From Streptococcus equinus (lineage in GTDB: Bacteria > Bacillota > Bacilli > Lactobacillales > Streptococcaceae): a stretch of 64,000 bases of DNA. Positions within the stretch are counted from its first letter, which is position 1. Every line of letters begins with the position of its first letter. The DNA is taken from the NCBI RefSeq assembly GCF_900101445.1, contig NZ_FNKE01000001.1, positions 1,116,001 to 1,180,000 of the forward strand, read 5' to 3'. Both the position numbers and the translations under genes were made by a program. The notes beneath the pieces were generated by a model, which saw only the letters and a list, made by a program, of their open reading frames with translations, had not been told where the DNA came from and did no database searches. Positions 45,732-55,913 of the stretch are shown here, one piece after another.

Positions 45732-47105
45732 TTGACTAGATTTTTAAAACGGCTATCTGGCACTCAACGGTTAACCTTTAGTTTTTTGATTGTTATCTTA
45801 ATAGGTAGTATCTTATTATCACTTCCTATTACCCACTACCAAAACGCCCCAGCAACAGGCTATCTTGACCACTTATTTACAGTAGTTTCGATGGTTTGTG
45901 TGACTGGTTTATCGGTCTTTCCTGTGGCAAATGTCTACAATGGTCTTGGACAAGTCATTGCAGTCATTTTGATGCAAATTGGTGGTCTTGGTCTGGTAAC
46001 CTTACTTGCCGTTAGTACCTACATCCTTAGAAAAAGGATGAACTTATCTGAACAACATATCTTACAATCCGCTCTTAGCTATGACAATAGCGGTCACCTT
46101 AAACGTTATTTGTTCAACGTTTATAAGATTACCTTTATTATTGAAAGCTTGATTGCAGCGCTATTTCTCATTGATTTTATTCCGAGATTTGGACTGGGAC
46201 ACGGGATTTTCAATGCTATCTTCCTAGCAGTTTCTGCTTTTTGTAATGCTGGTTTTGATAACCTTGGTGGAGATAGTTTAAAACCTTTTGTTCTCAATCC
46301 ACTGCTCAATCTGCTCTTTATGGCTTTGATTATCTCTGGGGGGATTGGTTTTGCTGTTTGGGTTGATATCAAACGAGCTATCAAGCACTTCTTTGCAGAT
46401 AGACCTTATCGCCTTAAAACCTTTACACGTCAGCTAAGCAATCAAACACGATTGGTACTTGCTACTACAGCTGTTCTCTTACTTTTAGGAACTGTGTTAA
46501 CTTGGCTTATCGAGGCTAATAACCCTAAAACCATTGGGCAATACAATCCATTCCAGCAATTTATGGTTAGCTTATTTCAAACAGTCACAATGAGGACTGC
46601 TGGTTTTGCAACCATTTCTTATCTGGACACTCATCCTGCTACTAACATCCTCTATATGATTCAGATGATTATCGGTGGTGCTCCTGGTGGTACTGCTGGC
46701 GGGGTGAAAGTGACAACGGTAGCCATTACCTTCTTGCTTTTTAAATCAGAATTAGCCGGTCAAACGGAAGTCACCTTCCGCCACCGCATCATTCCAAATC
46801 GTGTCATCAAACAAACGTTGACAGTTCTGATTTTCTTCTTCTCAGTCTTAATTGTTGGCTATGTGCTTCTTCTTCAACTAGAACCACATCACGACCCTTT
46901 GCCACTGCTATTCGAAGCTGTCTCTGCCATTGCTACGGTCGGGGTTTCCATGGATTTAACACCACAATTATCAACTGGTGGAAGACTTATTATCATGGCT
47001 ATGATGTTTATCGGACGTGTCGGTCCGCTTACCGTTCTTCTTAGCCTACTTCAAAAGAAAGAAAAAGATATTCAATACGCACAGACAAATATTACCGTCG
47101 GTTAG
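45732..47105 (+). CDS. ktrB: Potassium uptake membrane subunit KtrB
   Basis: Ktr-type potassium channel-transporter, 457 residues from the TTG at 45732, which has AAAGGGA before it. Four filter loops are VVSMVCVTGLSVF, VSAFCNAGFDNLG, TVTMRTAGFATIS and VSAIATVGVSMDL. The start is TTG rather than the farther TTG 45702, which would fall at the transcription start. ktrA follows 12 bp later. This is the third potassium system here, and its single-RCK partner sets it apart from TrkAH. Confidence 0.93.
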   Translation: MTRFLKRLSGTQRLTFSFLIVILIGSILLSLPITHYQNAPATGYLDHLFTVVSMVCVTGLSVFPVANVYNGLGQVIAVILMQIGGLGLVTLLAVSTYILRKRMNLSEQHILQSALSYDNSGHLKRYLFNVYKITFIIESLIAALFLIDFIPRFGLGHGIFNAIFLAVSAFCNAGFDNLGGDSLKPFVLNPLLNLLFMALIISGGIGFAVWVDIKRAIKHFFADRPYRLKTFTRQLSNQTRLVLATTAVLLLLGTVLTWLIEANNPKTIGQYNPFQQFMVSLFQTVTMRTAGFATISYLDTHPATNILYMIQMIIGGAPGGTAGGVKVTTVAITFLLFKSELAGQTEVTFRHRIIPNRVIKQTLTVLIFFFSVLIVGYVLLLQLEPHHDPLPLLFEAVSAIATVGVSMDLTPQLSTGGRLIIMAMMFIGRVGPLTVLLSLLQKKEKDIQYAQTNITVG

Positions 47106-47117
47106 AGAGGGAAATTT

Positions 47118-47789
47118 ATGAGAAAAAAAATATTTGGTGTTCTTGGCCTTGGGATTTTCGGACGAAATGTCGCCAAAGAACTTAGTAAATTTGAACAAGA
47201 CGTTATCGCAATCGACATCAACCCAAGCCTTGTTCAAAATGTTTCTGACGTGGTCAAAAAAGCTGCCGTTGGAGACATTACTGACATTGACTTTTTGAAA
47301 GCTCTTGGGATTAACCAATGTGACACTGTCGTGGTCGCTACTGGTAACAACCTCGAATCATCAGTTTTAGCAGTGATGCACTGTAAAAAACTAGGGGTGA
47401 AAAATATCATCGCTAAAGCTAAAACCAAAACTTATGAAGAAGTCCTTTACGGTATCGGGGCTAGTAAAGTCATCATGCCAGAACGAGACTCAGGTAAACG
47501 TGTCGCTGCCAATATGCTTCGCCATCACATCGAAAACATTGTTCATTTAGAAGAAAAATTAGCTATGGTAGAATTCTCTGTTCCAGATTCTTGGGTTGGT
47601 AAAAATCTGATTCAACTAGATGTTCGAAACAAATACGAAATCAATATCATCGGTACTCGTCAAACAACATCATCTGCTATCGATACCCACATTGATCCCA
47701 ATAAAGCATTTGAAGCTGATACAGAAGTCATTGCAATTGCCAGTGATGATACCTTTGAAAAATTCGATTACCTTGGTTATTTGAAATAA
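47118..47789 (+). CDS. ktrA: Potassium uptake regulatory subunit KtrA
   Basis: A single RCK_N (residues 1-125, FGVLGLGIFGRNVAKEL nucleotide site at 5-21) plus RCK_C domain (about 135-220), 223 residues. It gates KtrB in response to ATP/ADP; RCK_C of homologues binds c-di-AMP, which shuts transport. Co-transcribed with ktrB, starting 12 bp downstream behind GAGAGGGAA. Confidence 0.94.
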   Translation: MRKKIFGVLGLGIFGRNVAKELSKFEQDVIAIDINPSLVQNVSDVVKKAAVGDITDIDFLKALGINQCDTVVVATGNNLESSVLAVMHCKKLGVKNIIAKAKTKTYEEVLYGIGASKVIMPERDSGKRVAANMLRHHIENIVHLEEKLAMVEFSVPDSWVGKNLIQLDVRNKYEINIIGTRQTTSSAIDTHIDPNKAFEADTEVIAIASDDTFEKFDYLGYLK

Positions 47790-47819
47790 AAAAGCTAGCT
47801 CTAAAAGAGCTAGCTTTTA
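47789..47819. terminator. Bidirectional terminator between ktrA and ecfT
   Basis: AAAAGCTAGCTCT, loop AAA, AGAGCTAGCTTTT: 13-bp perfect stem for the two convergent operons. Confidence 0.9.
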
Positions 47820-48650
47820 TATTTGCCATGGATTGTAAAATCTGCCATGATTCCATTTGAAAAGTAATAATGTCACCACCACAAGCAAAGCAGCTAAAAC
47901 AATTGTCACAATATCTGCTGGGGTGAAATTTTTATAAGTGTACCAAGTACGCTTTTTATTTTTCCCGAAACGGCGCAGCTCCATCGCAGTTGAGACCGTG
48001 TCAATACGTTCAAGAGAGCTGAAAATCAAGGGAATCACAATTTGTAAATTTCCTTTGATGCGCGCTAGCAATTTCTCTTTTTTAGATAATTCAAGACCGC
48101 GAGCTTCTTGAGACATTCGAATCATGTAAAATTCTTCCTGCACGTCTGGAATGTAGCGCAGCGTTAAGCTAACGGCATAAGCCACTTTATAAGGAACACC
48201 AATTTGATTAAGGCTTGATGCAAATTGACTTGGATGGGTTGTCATCAAAAACAGAACTGCCAAGGGCACTGTACAGAAGTATTTTAAGGCCAAATTAAAG
48301 AGATAAAATAATTCCTGACTAGTTAGATAGAAACGCCCGTAACCTTGCCATAAGACCGTTTTAGCGCCGTATATGCTCTCACCATAACTTGGTTCAAATA
48401 AATAGACCATTATCACATTCAAAAGCGCAAAGAAGCCGATGAATTTAATGACAAAGGATACTTGGCTCCAACGGATATTTGCCAATTTAAATAACAACAG
48501 CGAAGTCAAAGCAACAAGAGCAATCAAGCGTGTGTCATAAGTCGTCATGCAAGCCACAGATACCAAGATGAAGAAGATTAATTTACTAGCTCCTGACAAA
48601 TGGTATAAAAAGCCTTGACCAGATTGATACCCAAGAAAATGATTAGCCAT
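47817..48650 (-). CDS. ECF transporter transmembrane (T) component
   Basis: A 277-residue membrane protein with about five or six helices, the EcfT family. The coupling-helix Ala-Arg-Gly motif is in [10 protein letters not shown] near 186, with a second in TAMELRRFG. It overlaps the ATPase gene by 8 bp and forms a dedicated ECF transporter with it and the UPF0397 subunit, separate from the shared module near ribosomal genes. Confidence 0.9.
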   Translation of the reverse strand: MANHFLGYQSGQGFLYHLSGASKLIFFILVSVACMTTYDTRLIALVALTSLLLFKLANIRWSQVSFVIKFIGFFALLNVIMVYLFEPSYGESIYGAKTVLWQGYGRFYLTSQELFYLFNLALKYFCTVPLAVLFLMTTHPSQFASSLNQIGVPYKVAYAVSLTLRYIPDVQEEFYMIRMSQEARGLELSKKEKLLARIKGNLQIVIPLIFSSLERIDTVSTAMELRRFGKNKKRTWYTYKNFTPADIVTIVLAALLVVVTLLLFKWNHGRFYNPWQI

Positions 48651-50319
48651 TACATCCTCCTTGCTGTTTAATATAATAATGCGTCAAATCAATCGGATTA
48701 ATGCCCAATTTTTCAGCCAGGTCAAAAAGACTTGTTTTTTTCAAGTTAGCTTTTTCCAAAACGTCGCCTTGATTAAAGAGGGCCACTGGTGAACAGTCAG
48801 CAATGATTTTCCCATCACTCACCACGATACTACGGTCTGAGTATTCTAACATCAGCTGCATATCATGCGTAATCATAATAATGGTATGTCCAGCTTTATT
48901 GAGCTGATTAAGGAAGGTCATGATTTCAGTGTAATGACGCTTATCTTGCCCGGCAGTCGGCTCATCCAGTAAAATAATCTCCGGATTCATGACCAAAACA
49001 GAAGCAATGGTCACGCGTTTCTTCTGCCCAAATGACAAAGCAGAAATAGGCCACTTACGAAATTCATACAAGCCACAAATTTTCAAAGTCTCAAGAACAC
49101 GTCTTTCAATTTCTTGCTCACCCACACCACGCAAACGAAGCCCTAGGGCTACCTCATCAAAAATCATGGTTTGACTAATCATTTGATTTGGATTTTGAAG
49201 GACGTAGCCGATTTTCTCAGCGCGTTCCTTGATAGAATCTTGCATGATAGATTGGCCTTGGTAGCAAATATCTCCAGCTGGTTTGATGAATTGACAAAGA
49301 GCTTTAGCTAGGGTTGATTTCCCAGCTCCATTTTTTCCAACAATAGCAATGCGTTCACCCTTATGAATAGCAAAGCTGACATCTTTTAAAATCGGAGTAT
49401 CGGGCTGATAAGCAAACTGCAGTTGTTTCACTTCTAGAATTGGTTCTGCTGGCACCAAATTTCCTGATTGGCTCAAACCTGTCACAGTAATGTCTGACAA
49501 GTCCAGTTGATTTAAATCTGATAAATGCTCCGCTTTTGTCACATCGACATTTAAATCTTTTAAAGCTGTCACATAAAGAGGCTCACGAATCCCATTTTCA
49601 ACCAGTAAGTTACTCTTTAACAAATCATCAGGATGCCCATCAAATAGAATCTGACCGTCGTTAACTAAAACGACCTTATCCACCTGACGATAAAGCACAT
49701 CCTCAAGACGGTGCTCAATAATAATCGTTGTCGTTTGTCCTTCTTGGTGAATACGATCAATCAGTTCAATCGTTTCTTGTCCAGATTTAGGGTCTAAATT
49801 TGCCAGCGGCTCATCAAAAAGCAAAATCGGACTCTCGTCAATCAAGACACCTGCTAAGCTCACGCGCTGCTTCTGACCACCCGATAAATCTTGTGGACGA
49901 CTGTCTAGAAATGCCGTCAAATCGAGCTTATCAGCCCAATAATTGACCTTATCAGTCATTTGAGACAAAGGAAGGCAATCATTTTCAAGCGCAAAAGCTA
50001 AGTCTTCTGCCACTGTTAGACCGATAAATTGACCATCCGGGTCTTGCAAGACCGTAGACACAAGATGCGATTTATCATAAATCGACAAATCAAAAGCATC
50101 TTTACCTGCAATGGTTAATTGACCACTTTTTTCTCCGTGATTAATATTTGGAATAATCCCATTTAAACATTGTCCAATGGTTGATTTTCCTGATCCCGAT
50201 GGTCCAACAATCAAGACCTTCTGCCCTTTTTCAATGGACAGATTAAGGGATTTTAGTGTTGGCTCTGCTTGAGCATCATATTTAAAAGTGAAATCCTTAA
50301 ACTGAATAAGGGGTTCCAT
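48643..50319 (-). CDS. ECF transporter ATPase, two ABC domains in one chain
   Basis: A 558-residue fusion of two ABC ATPases (about 1-235 and 290-535). Domain 1 has [25 protein letters not shown] and [11 protein letters not shown]; domain 2 has [25 protein letters not shown] and [11 protein letters not shown]. Both halves look catalytically complete. The arrangement (fused A subunits) occurs with UPF0397 S proteins, as in the YkoD type. Confidence 0.9.
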   Translation of the reverse strand: MEPLIQFKDFTFKYDAQAEPTLKSLNLSIEKGQKVLIVGPSGSGKSTIGQCLNGIIPNINHGEKSGQLTIAGKDAFDLSIYDKSHLVSTVLQDPDGQFIGLTVAEDLAFALENDCLPLSQMTDKVNYWADKLDLTAFLDSRPQDLSGGQKQRVSLAGVLIDESPILLFDEPLANLDPKSGQETIELIDRIHQEGQTTTIIIEHRLEDVLYRQVDKVVLVNDGQILFDGHPDDLLKSNLLVENGIREPLYVTALKDLNVDVTKAEHLSDLNQLDLSDITVTGLSQSGNLVPAEPILEVKQLQFAYQPDTPILKDVSFAIHKGERIAIVGKNGAGKSTLAKALCQFIKPAGDICYQGQSIMQDSIKERAEKIGYVLQNPNQMISQTMIFDEVALGLRLRGVGEQEIERRVLETLKICGLYEFRKWPISALSFGQKKRVTIASVLVMNPEIILLDEPTAGQDKRHYTEIMTFLNQLNKAGHTIIMITHDMQLMLEYSDRSIVVSDGKIIADCSPVALFNQGDVLEKANLKKTSLFDLAEKLGINPIDLTHYYIKQQGGCNG

Positions 50320-50335
50320 GAATCTTCTCCTAAAA

Positions 50336-50460
50336 AATGATTAAGAGTAGGACAACTTTGTCATCCTACCCCGTTAAAAACGGCTCGCATAAGAGCCTGG
50401 ATAATACTAGAATGCTATCTTATAGCCAAAACAGAACTTCTAGCCCTGCTTTTCAAAAAC
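50336..50460 (-). repeat. Run of small hairpins between the S-component and ATPase genes
   Basis: Four consecutive inverted repeats: GTAGGA/TCCTAC (50347-50352, 50364-50369), CCGTT/AACGG (50371-50383), GGCTC/GAGCC (50382-50397) and GCTAT/ATAGC (50414-50426). A weak further stem spans about 50430-50455. This is unusual inside an operon and has no coding frame. Confidence 0.6.
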
Positions 50461-51009
50461 TTAATCTTTTGTTAGGCTACCTGATTGTGTGCGTGTTTTT
50501 GAATAAACCGCTAAAAGCAATGACCCACCAATAGCAATTGTCAAGCTATTAATGATTGCTGATATAATCCCTTGTGTAAAAACTTTGCTTGCTGGTTCGC
50601 TATAAATCAAAATATCTCCATAAGGTGCGATAATTCCCCAACCAATAACGTTAGCTAGAATTTGTGCACCGTTAAACCAAGCCAAATCTTTTCCAGTTAA
50701 TTGCCCTTTTTCGATCTTAATTTTTTTAGCTACAAGACCAATCGCTAGACCAATCAAACCACTCACAAGAACCCATGTCCACCATGGTGAACCGTATTGA
50801 AGGGCGTCTTTCAAAGCATGACCGATAAAGCCAGAAAAGAATCCAACAGTCGGACCGTAAATGACTGCAAACAAAGCAACCACAGCGTATTGTAGTTGGA
50901 TATTTGTATTTGGAATAGGTGTTGGAATATTGATCAATGTCCCGATAATGATAAACAGTGCAGCCCCAATCCCTGTAGCCACAACCGTCTTAATGGAATT
51001 ATTTTTCAT
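50461..51009 (-). CDS. ECF transporter S component, UPF0397 family
   Basis: A 182-residue protein with five or six membrane helices and the family start AALFIIIGTLINIPTPIPNT. UPF0397 S components are encoded with fused ATPases as here; the vitamin or metal ligand is not established. No riboswitch was recognised upstream, so the substrate cannot be guessed that way. The ribosome-binding site is AAGGAG. Confidence 0.9.
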   Translation of the reverse strand: MKNNSIKTVVATGIGAALFIIIGTLINIPTPIPNTNIQLQYAVVALFAVIYGPTVGFFSGFIGHALKDALQYGSPWWTWVLVSGLIGLAIGLVAKKIKIEKGQLTGKDLAWFNGAQILANVIGWGIIAPYGDILIYSEPASKVFTQGIISAIINSLTIAIGGSLLLAVYSKTRTQSGSLTKD

Positions 51010-51066
51010 GACTTATTCTCCTTTATAATAAACTCATCTATTTTTCTAAGTAAAATGCTTTAGAAA

Positions 51067-51104
51067 CCTTATTTTAATGCCGTTTTATTTTACCACAAAT
51101 AAGG
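51067..51104. promoter_or_regulatory. Inverted repeat spanning the promoter of the ECF operon
   Basis: CCTTATTT (51067-51074) and AAATAAGG (51097-51104) flank a minus-strand extended -10 (TGGTAAAAT at about 51085-51093). It may be an operator, with no known match. Confidence 0.4.
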
Positions 51105-51152
51105 TACATTTTAAAGGTGCTTATTTTTTGAGCCAGCCATAAAAAGACTTTA

Positions 51153-51184
51153 TATAAAAATAGCTGAGCTTTCGCCCAGCTATT
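51153..51184 (-). terminator. Terminator of sstT
   Basis: AATAGCTGGGC, loop GAAA, GCTCAGCTATT with one G-U pair, then TTTATA on the minus strand. Confidence 0.85.
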
Positions 51185-51190
51185 AGTCAG

Positions 51191-52411
51191 TTAATTAGCT
51201 TTTTTCTTTTTACCCCAAACAGATTTTTCAGCAACTGCTGTAAAGAGAACATCTGTTGAAGAATTTAGTGCTGTTTCACATGAGTCTTGAACAACACCAA
51301 CAATAAATCCGACACCAACTACTTGCATTGCAAGGTCATTTGAAATACCAAACAAGCTACATGCAACTGGAACTAAAAGAAGTGACCCTCCAGTAACTCC
51401 TGATGCCCCACAAGCAGACACAGCAGATAAAACACTTAGTAAGAAAGCTGTTGGAAAATCAACGTGAATGCCAAGTGTATTAACCGCGGCAAGCGTCAAG
51501 ACATTGATTGTAATCGCAGCACCACCCATATTAATTGTGGCACCAAGTGGGATAGATACTTTATAAGTATCTTTATTCAAGCCTAACTCTTCACAAAGTT
51601 TCATATTAACAGGAATGTTAGCTGCAGAACTACGTGTGAAGAAGGCTGTCAATCCAGAATCTTTCAAGCAACGGAAAACCAATGGGTATGGGTTCTTGCG
51701 CATGAATAGAAAGGCGATCAATGGATTAATGACCAAGGCTACAAAAAACATAGTTCCCACAAGAGCTAAAATCAAGAAACCATAGTTCGCTAAAATCTTA
51801 ACTCCGTTATCTGAGATTGTCTTAAAGACAAGACCCAAGATACCAAATGGTGCTAAATTAATAATCCAACGAACCACTTGTGACGTAACATCAGCGATGG
51901 TTTGTAAAAGCTCTTTCGTTTCTTTATTTGAATTTCTAAAAGCAAGACCAAAGATAACAGCCCAAGTCAATACACCAATATAGTTAGCTGTTCCCAATGC
52001 ATTAATTGGGTTATCAACCATTTTTAGTAGAAGACTGTGGAAAACTTGCCCAACCCCTTCAGGAGATGACAATTTTGGTTGCGTGGCAGTATCCAAGGTA
52101 AGGGTGATTGGGAAAAGGTAATTCACCACAACCGCTACTAGGGCAGCTGCTAAGGTCCCAACAAGATAAAGCCCAATAATCGTTGACATATTGGTCTTTT
52201 GTCCTTTTTCATTTTGTGACAATGCACTAGCAACCAAAACAAAGACAAGTAATGGCGCTACCGCTTTAAGCCCACCAACGAACAAATCACCTAGGATACC
52301 AATAGCTGAAACCTTAGGAAGAGTCATTCCTAAAATGAATCCAAGAATGACACCAATGATGATTCGTTTGATGAGACTAGTTCTATTCCAAACATTAATA
52401 AATCGTTTCAT
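51191..52411 (-). CDS. sstT: Sodium/serine-threonine symporter SstT
   Basis: Dicarboxylate/amino-acid:cation symporter family (SLC1 fold), 406 residues with eight membrane helices and two hairpins. Family signatures are [19 protein letters not shown] near 272 and [15 protein letters not shown] near 300. Import is sodium dependent and serine/threonine specific in E. coli. Monocistronic; a cre-like and CodY-like site lie upstream. Confidence 0.93.
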   Translation of the reverse strand: MKRFINVWNRTSLIKRIIIGVILGFILGMTLPKVSAIGILGDLFVGGLKAVAPLLVFVLVASALSQNEKGQKTNMSTIIGLYLVGTLAAALVAVVVNYLFPITLTLDTATQPKLSSPEGVGQVFHSLLLKMVDNPINALGTANYIGVLTWAVIFGLAFRNSNKETKELLQTIADVTSQVVRWIINLAPFGILGLVFKTISDNGVKILANYGFLILALVGTMFFVALVINPLIAFLFMRKNPYPLVFRCLKDSGLTAFFTRSSAANIPVNMKLCEELGLNKDTYKVSIPLGATINMGGAAITINVLTLAAVNTLGIHVDFPTAFLLSVLSAVSACGASGVTGGSLLLVPVACSLFGISNDLAMQVVGVGFIVGVVQDSCETALNSSTDVLFTAVAEKSVWGKKKKAN

Positions 52412-52443
52412 GGTAGCTCCTCAAAAAAATATTAACGGTTTTA

Positions 52444-52472
52444 ATCATAATATAAAACGGGCACTTCGTCAA
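52444..52472 (-). promoter_or_regulatory. sstT promoter
   Basis: TTGACG (52467-52472), 17 bp, TATGAT (52444-52449) on the minus strand. Confidence 0.8.
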
Positions 52473-52497
52473 ACGAATAATGGGAGTTTTTATGCCA

Positions 52498-52511
52498 TGA
52501 CAGCGCTTTAA
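52498..52511 (-). promoter_or_regulatory. cre-like site upstream of sstT
   Basis: The minus strand reads TTAAAGCGCTGTCA, one mismatch from TGWAANCGNTNWCA, centred about 32 bp upstream of the sstT -35. CcpA binding here might activate sstT or bend the shared region. Confidence 0.5.
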
Positions 52512-52525
52512 ATACGGATTTTTTC

Positions 52526-52540
52526 AATTTTTTGAAAATT
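52526..52540. promoter_or_regulatory. CodY-like box between sstT and brnQ
   Basis: AATTTTTTGAAAATT matches the CodY consensus AATTTTCWGAAAATT with one mismatch. It is about 80 bp upstream of the brnQ -35 and about 55 bp upstream of the sstT -35. The intergenic region (52412-52729) otherwise holds only the promoters, cre-like site and brnQ leader hairpin listed. Confidence 0.65.
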
Positions 52541-52622
52541 TTGTGATTATTTCTAACATGACTTATCCTTGATATGACAACAAATGTCAGCTTTTTAGCA
52601 AAAAAACAGCGATTTTCTTCTA

Positions 52623-52651
52623 TTGACGTTAGAAATGGAGTTCGATATAAT
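52623..52651 (+). promoter_or_regulatory. brnQ promoter
   Basis: TTGACG (52623-52628), 17 bp, TATAAT (52646-52651): near-consensus, giving a leader of about 72 bases. Confidence 0.88.
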
Positions 52652-52663
52652 AAGCTGCACATT

Positions 52664-52698
52664 ATTTTGCTTAATGAGAGAGTTTAACTAAGCAAAAT
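52664..52698 (+). other. Leader hairpin of brnQ
   Basis: ATTTTGCTTA and TAAGCAAAAT form a 10-bp perfect stem with a 15-base loop, ending 20 bp before AGGAGG. There is no T run. It could stabilise the mRNA or be a regulator target. Confidence 0.55.
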
Positions 52699-52729
52699 AT
52701 CATCTTGTTTGTTTATTAGGAGGACATTA

Positions 52730-54103
52730 ATGAAACCTGTCAAAAATATCTATATTATCATCGGTTTCATGTTATTTGCTTTATTCTTTGGGGCAGGTAA
52801 TCTGATTTATCCCGCCTTTTTAGGGATATATTCTGGTAGTAACCTTGCGTTAGCCATTCTTGGTTTCTGTTTAACTGGTGTGACCCTCCCGCTTTTAGGG
52901 GTCGTCGCAGTAGCCTACTCAGGTGCGAGTGATATTGAAGATTTTGCACGTCCAGTTTCTCGTCACTATGCTTTGCTATTTTCAATCGCACTTTACTTAT
53001 CAATCGGGCCATTCTTCGCCATTCCAAGAACAGGTGCAACTTCGTTTTCAATTGGTATTGAACCTATCTTTGGTGACAATCTGATTGCTAAAGTAATCTA
53101 CGGTTTGGTCTTCTTTGGGATTTCTTACTTTTTAGCGATTAAACCAAATAAAATCGCAGACCGTATCGGGAAATACCTAACACCTGCGCTTTTGATTATC
53201 ATCGCGATTTTAGTCGTGGCTTCATTTGTAAAACCAGCTGGTGATATCGGAACAGCTTATAACGCTGCCAATGATATCAGTAATGCCTTTAAAGATGTTC
53301 CATTCGTTGCTGGACTCATTCAAGGTTACGGAACAATGGATGCTCTTGCTTCACTTGCTTTTGCTATTATCGTTATCGATGCCAGCAAATCACACGGTGC
53401 TAAAGGAAAAGCAGAAGTTGCTACACTTACTTTCAAATCAGGATTAATCGCTACTGTACTACTTGCTCTTATTTATATCTTTGTAGCTCGTATCGGAGCT
53501 TCATCACAAAATCTCTTTGATTTTGTCAATGGACACTTTATGTTTAAAGGTGAAGCAATCGATGGTGGTAACATTCTTGGACAAGCGGCTCACTTCTATC
53601 TTGGAAGTATCGGACAAATCATCCTTGCCGCAGCTATCTTCCTTGCTTGCTTAACAACATCAACTGGTTTGATTACTGCCTGTGCAGAGTACTTCCACAA
53701 ATTGCAACCAAAAGTATCTCACGTTGCTTGGGCAACTATTTTCACTTTGATTGCTCTATTCTTCTACTTCGGTGGCCTTTCTGAATTGATCAAATGGTCA
53801 CTTCCAGTACTTTACTTGCTCTATCCATTAACAGTCGTTATTATCTTCTTAGCCTTGCTATCAAAATTCTTCAAGAAAGATCGCATCGTTTACCAAATTA
53901 CAATTGGTTTTGCAGCTATCCCAGCTCTTTACGATGCCCTTTCAACACTTGCAAAAATGACTGGACTTTTCAGCCTACCAGCAAGCCTTGTTAATTTCTT
54001 CAATGGATTCGTGCCACTCGGACAATTCTCCCTTGAATGGATTAGCTTTGCCATCGTTGGATTCATTATTGGATTTATCCTACACAAAACTAAAAAAGCT
54101 TAA
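52730..54103 (+). CDS. brnQ: Branched-chain amino acid carrier BrnQ
   Basis: Sodium- or proton-coupled importer of leucine, isoleucine and valine, with 12 membrane helices in 457 residues. LIYPAFLG near 24 and SIGPFFAIPRTGATSFSIG near 86 are family signatures. The ATG at 52730 follows AGGAGG; an upstream start is not needed. The CodY-like box upstream fits repression when branched-chain amino acids are plentiful. Confidence 0.95.
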   Translation: MKPVKNIYIIIGFMLFALFFGAGNLIYPAFLGIYSGSNLALAILGFCLTGVTLPLLGVVAVAYSGASDIEDFARPVSRHYALLFSIALYLSIGPFFAIPRTGATSFSIGIEPIFGDNLIAKVIYGLVFFGISYFLAIKPNKIADRIGKYLTPALLIIIAILVVASFVKPAGDIGTAYNAANDISNAFKDVPFVAGLIQGYGTMDALASLAFAIIVIDASKSHGAKGKAEVATLTFKSGLIATVLLALIYIFVARIGASSQNLFDFVNGHFMFKGEAIDGGNILGQAAHFYLGSIGQIILAAAIFLACLTTSTGLITACAEYFHKLQPKVSHVAWATIFTLIALFFYFGGLSELIKWSLPVLYLLYPLTVVIIFLALLSKFFKKDRIVYQITIGFAAIPALYDALSTLAKMTGLFSLPASLVNFFNGFVPLGQFSLEWISFAIVGFIIGFILHKTKKA

Positions 54104-54109
54104 TAACAC

Positions 54110-54143
54110 CAAAAAGGAAGTTTCGATTGAAACTTCCTTTTTT
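54110..54143. terminator. Bidirectional terminator between brnQ and metI
   Basis: AAAAAGGAAGTTTC, 4-base loop, GAAACTTCCTTTTT: 14-bp perfect stem. Confidence 0.9.
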
Positions 54144-54155
54144 CTATTTCCATTA

Positions 54156-54848
54156 TTATTTATGACTAAGTTTTTTGGTTAAGAAATCACCGACAAATTG
54201 GATGATAAAGACGAGAACCAAGATACATAGTGTCGCGATAATTGTAACATCCGTTGCTGAGCGGTTATAACCATAATAGATGGCAATGTAACCAAGTCCA
54301 CCAGCACCGATGGCACCAGCCATTGCTGTTTCACCGATGAGTGAGATAAGAGTCACAGTTGACACACGAATCAATTCTGGCAAACCTTCGCTAAGGTAAA
54401 TCTTGATAATATCCCAAAGTGTCGCACCAGAAGCTTGTGCCGCCTCGATAACCCCCTTGTCCATTTCAGAAAAGACTACTTGAACTTGACGAGCATAAAA
54501 GGCAAAGGTTGCCGCAGACAATGGAATCAAAGCCGCTGTTTTACCAAGGTTTGTTCCAACAAGAGCATAAGTGAACCCTTTTAAAATCGCAAGCAAGATA
54601 ATAAATGGAATGGCACGCACAATTGACGTGAAAATATCCAAGACTTTAAAACCGAATCGGTTACTCAAAACGCCATTTGGTCCTGTTAGAACCAAGAATA
54701 AGCCCATAACAAGCCCTAAAAGACCACCGATAACAAAAGACCAACCTGTCATGTAAATAGTCGCTGAAAAGGCATCTGACCAAGAATTTGTCCCTTCCCA
54801 ACCAATGCGATAAACATCAGGCATATTTGTAGAAATCCATTCAATCAT
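54156..54848 (-). CDS. metI: Methionine ABC transporter permease
   Basis: MetI-type permease, 230 residues and five membrane helices, forming the pore of the methionine importer with MetN and MetQ. The EAA loop is VIEAAQASGATLWDIIKIYL near 134. It follows metN with the stop and start adjacent. Last gene of the methionine uptake locus; called atmE in S. mutans. Confidence 0.94.
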   Translation of the reverse strand: MIEWISTNMPDVYRIGWEGTNSWSDAFSATIYMTGWSFVIGGLLGLVMGLFLVLTGPNGVLSNRFGFKVLDIFTSIVRAIPFIILLAILKGFTYALVGTNLGKTAALIPLSAATFAFYARQVQVVFSEMDKGVIEAAQASGATLWDIIKIYLSEGLPELIRVSTVTLISLIGETAMAGAIGAGGLGYIAIYYGYNRSATDVTIIATLCILVLVFIIQFVGDFLTKKLSHK

Positions 54849-55913
54849 TTAGGCACCTCGTTTCAATACTGTTAATTCGATTCCAGCAGCAACAATGGCT
54901 TCTTGCGCACCTGCAAGTGCAAAGGCTTCACCAGACAAGACAACAATCATCTCGCCAACTGGTGTATCATCCAAGATTTCAATATTTCCGTAAAGAATAT
55001 TGGCTGTAACTTCGAATTGTTTGTAGATTTGGTTAAGAATTGGTTCATCAGTTGATGTTCCTGCGTACTTCAATTGAACAAGCAAGTCATCTTTTGGCAG
55101 ATTTTGTACAATAGCTTGTTTTTCAATTTTAACCAAGGCATCTTCAATACCAGTTGCTGTTTTGATGAATTCTTGGGTCAATGGTTCTTTAGGATTTGAG
55201 AAGATGTCCAGAACTGATCCTTCTTCAATCAAGCGACCATTTTGCATAACAGCGACACGGTGGCAGATGTCTTTGACAATTTGCATTTCGTGGGTAATCA
55301 TAACCACTGTCAAACCAAGTTTTTGGTTCAATTCTTGCAGCAATGCCAAAATTTGTTTGGTTGTTTTTGGGTCAAGAGCTGATGTTGATTCATCAGAAAT
55401 CAAAATTTCTGGGTCATTAGCAAGTGCACGCGCAATCGCCACACGTTGTTTTTGACCACCAGATAATTGTGATGGATAGTTTTCAGCTCGATCAGCTAAA
55501 CCTACCAATTCCAACAATTCAGCGACTTTTTGATCTTTTTCCTCTTTGCTTAATTTTGAATGACGAAGAGCAAATGCCACATTTTGGCGTGCTGTTTTTT
55601 GTGCCATCAAATTAAAGTGTTGGAAAATCATTCCAATTTTTTGACGTTTTTGACGAAGGGCAGCTCCTTTTAATTGAACTTTTCCATCTGAAAATGTCAC
55701 GTCATCACCAATTGTGATTTTTCCTGCTGTTGGGGCTTGTAACAAATTAATGGTACGTACCAAAGTTGATTTTCCGGCACCAGAATACCCAACAATTCCA
55801 TAAATATCGCCTTTATTAATCGCAATTGAAACGTCTTTTACCGCTTCAATCACACGTTTTTTCTGGCGAAAAGTAATATCGATATGCTCTAAATTAATAA
55901 TCGGTTTTGTCAT
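54849..55913 (-). CDS. metN: Methionine ABC transporter ATPase
   Basis: ATPase subunit, 354 residues. Walker [11 protein letters not shown] near 38, signature [12 protein letters not shown] near 148, Walker [13 protein letters not shown]; residues about 270-354 are the ACT-like NIL domain that binds methionine and inhibits transport when it is plentiful. Its promoter may lie in the 170-bp gap after a terminator, in which TAGAAT and TTTGAA are spaced by 16 bp near 55940-55970. Confidence 0.95.
   Translation of the reverse strand: MTKPIINLEHIDITFRQKKRVIEAVKDVSIAINKGDIYGIVGYSGAGKSTLVRTINLLQAPTAGKITIGDDVTFSDGKVQLKGAALRQKRQKIGMIFQHFNLMAQKTARQNVAFALRHSKLSKEEKDQKVAELLELVGLADRAENYPSQLSGGQKQRVAIARALANDPEILISDESTSALDPKTTKQILALLQELNQKLGLTVVMITHEMQIVKDICHRVAVMQNGRLIEEGSVLDIFSNPKEPLTQEFIKTATGIEDALVKIEKQAIVQNLPKDDLLVQLKYAGTSTDEPILNQIYKQFEVTANILYGNIEILDDTPVGEMIVVLSGEAFALAGAQEAIVAAGIELTVLKRGA

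Noticed and set aside
51010-51150. Vitamin riboswitch upstream of the UPF0397 ECF operon
   Set aside because: No THI, cobalamin, FMN or preQ1 landmarks were found, only an AT-rich region with an inverted repeat.
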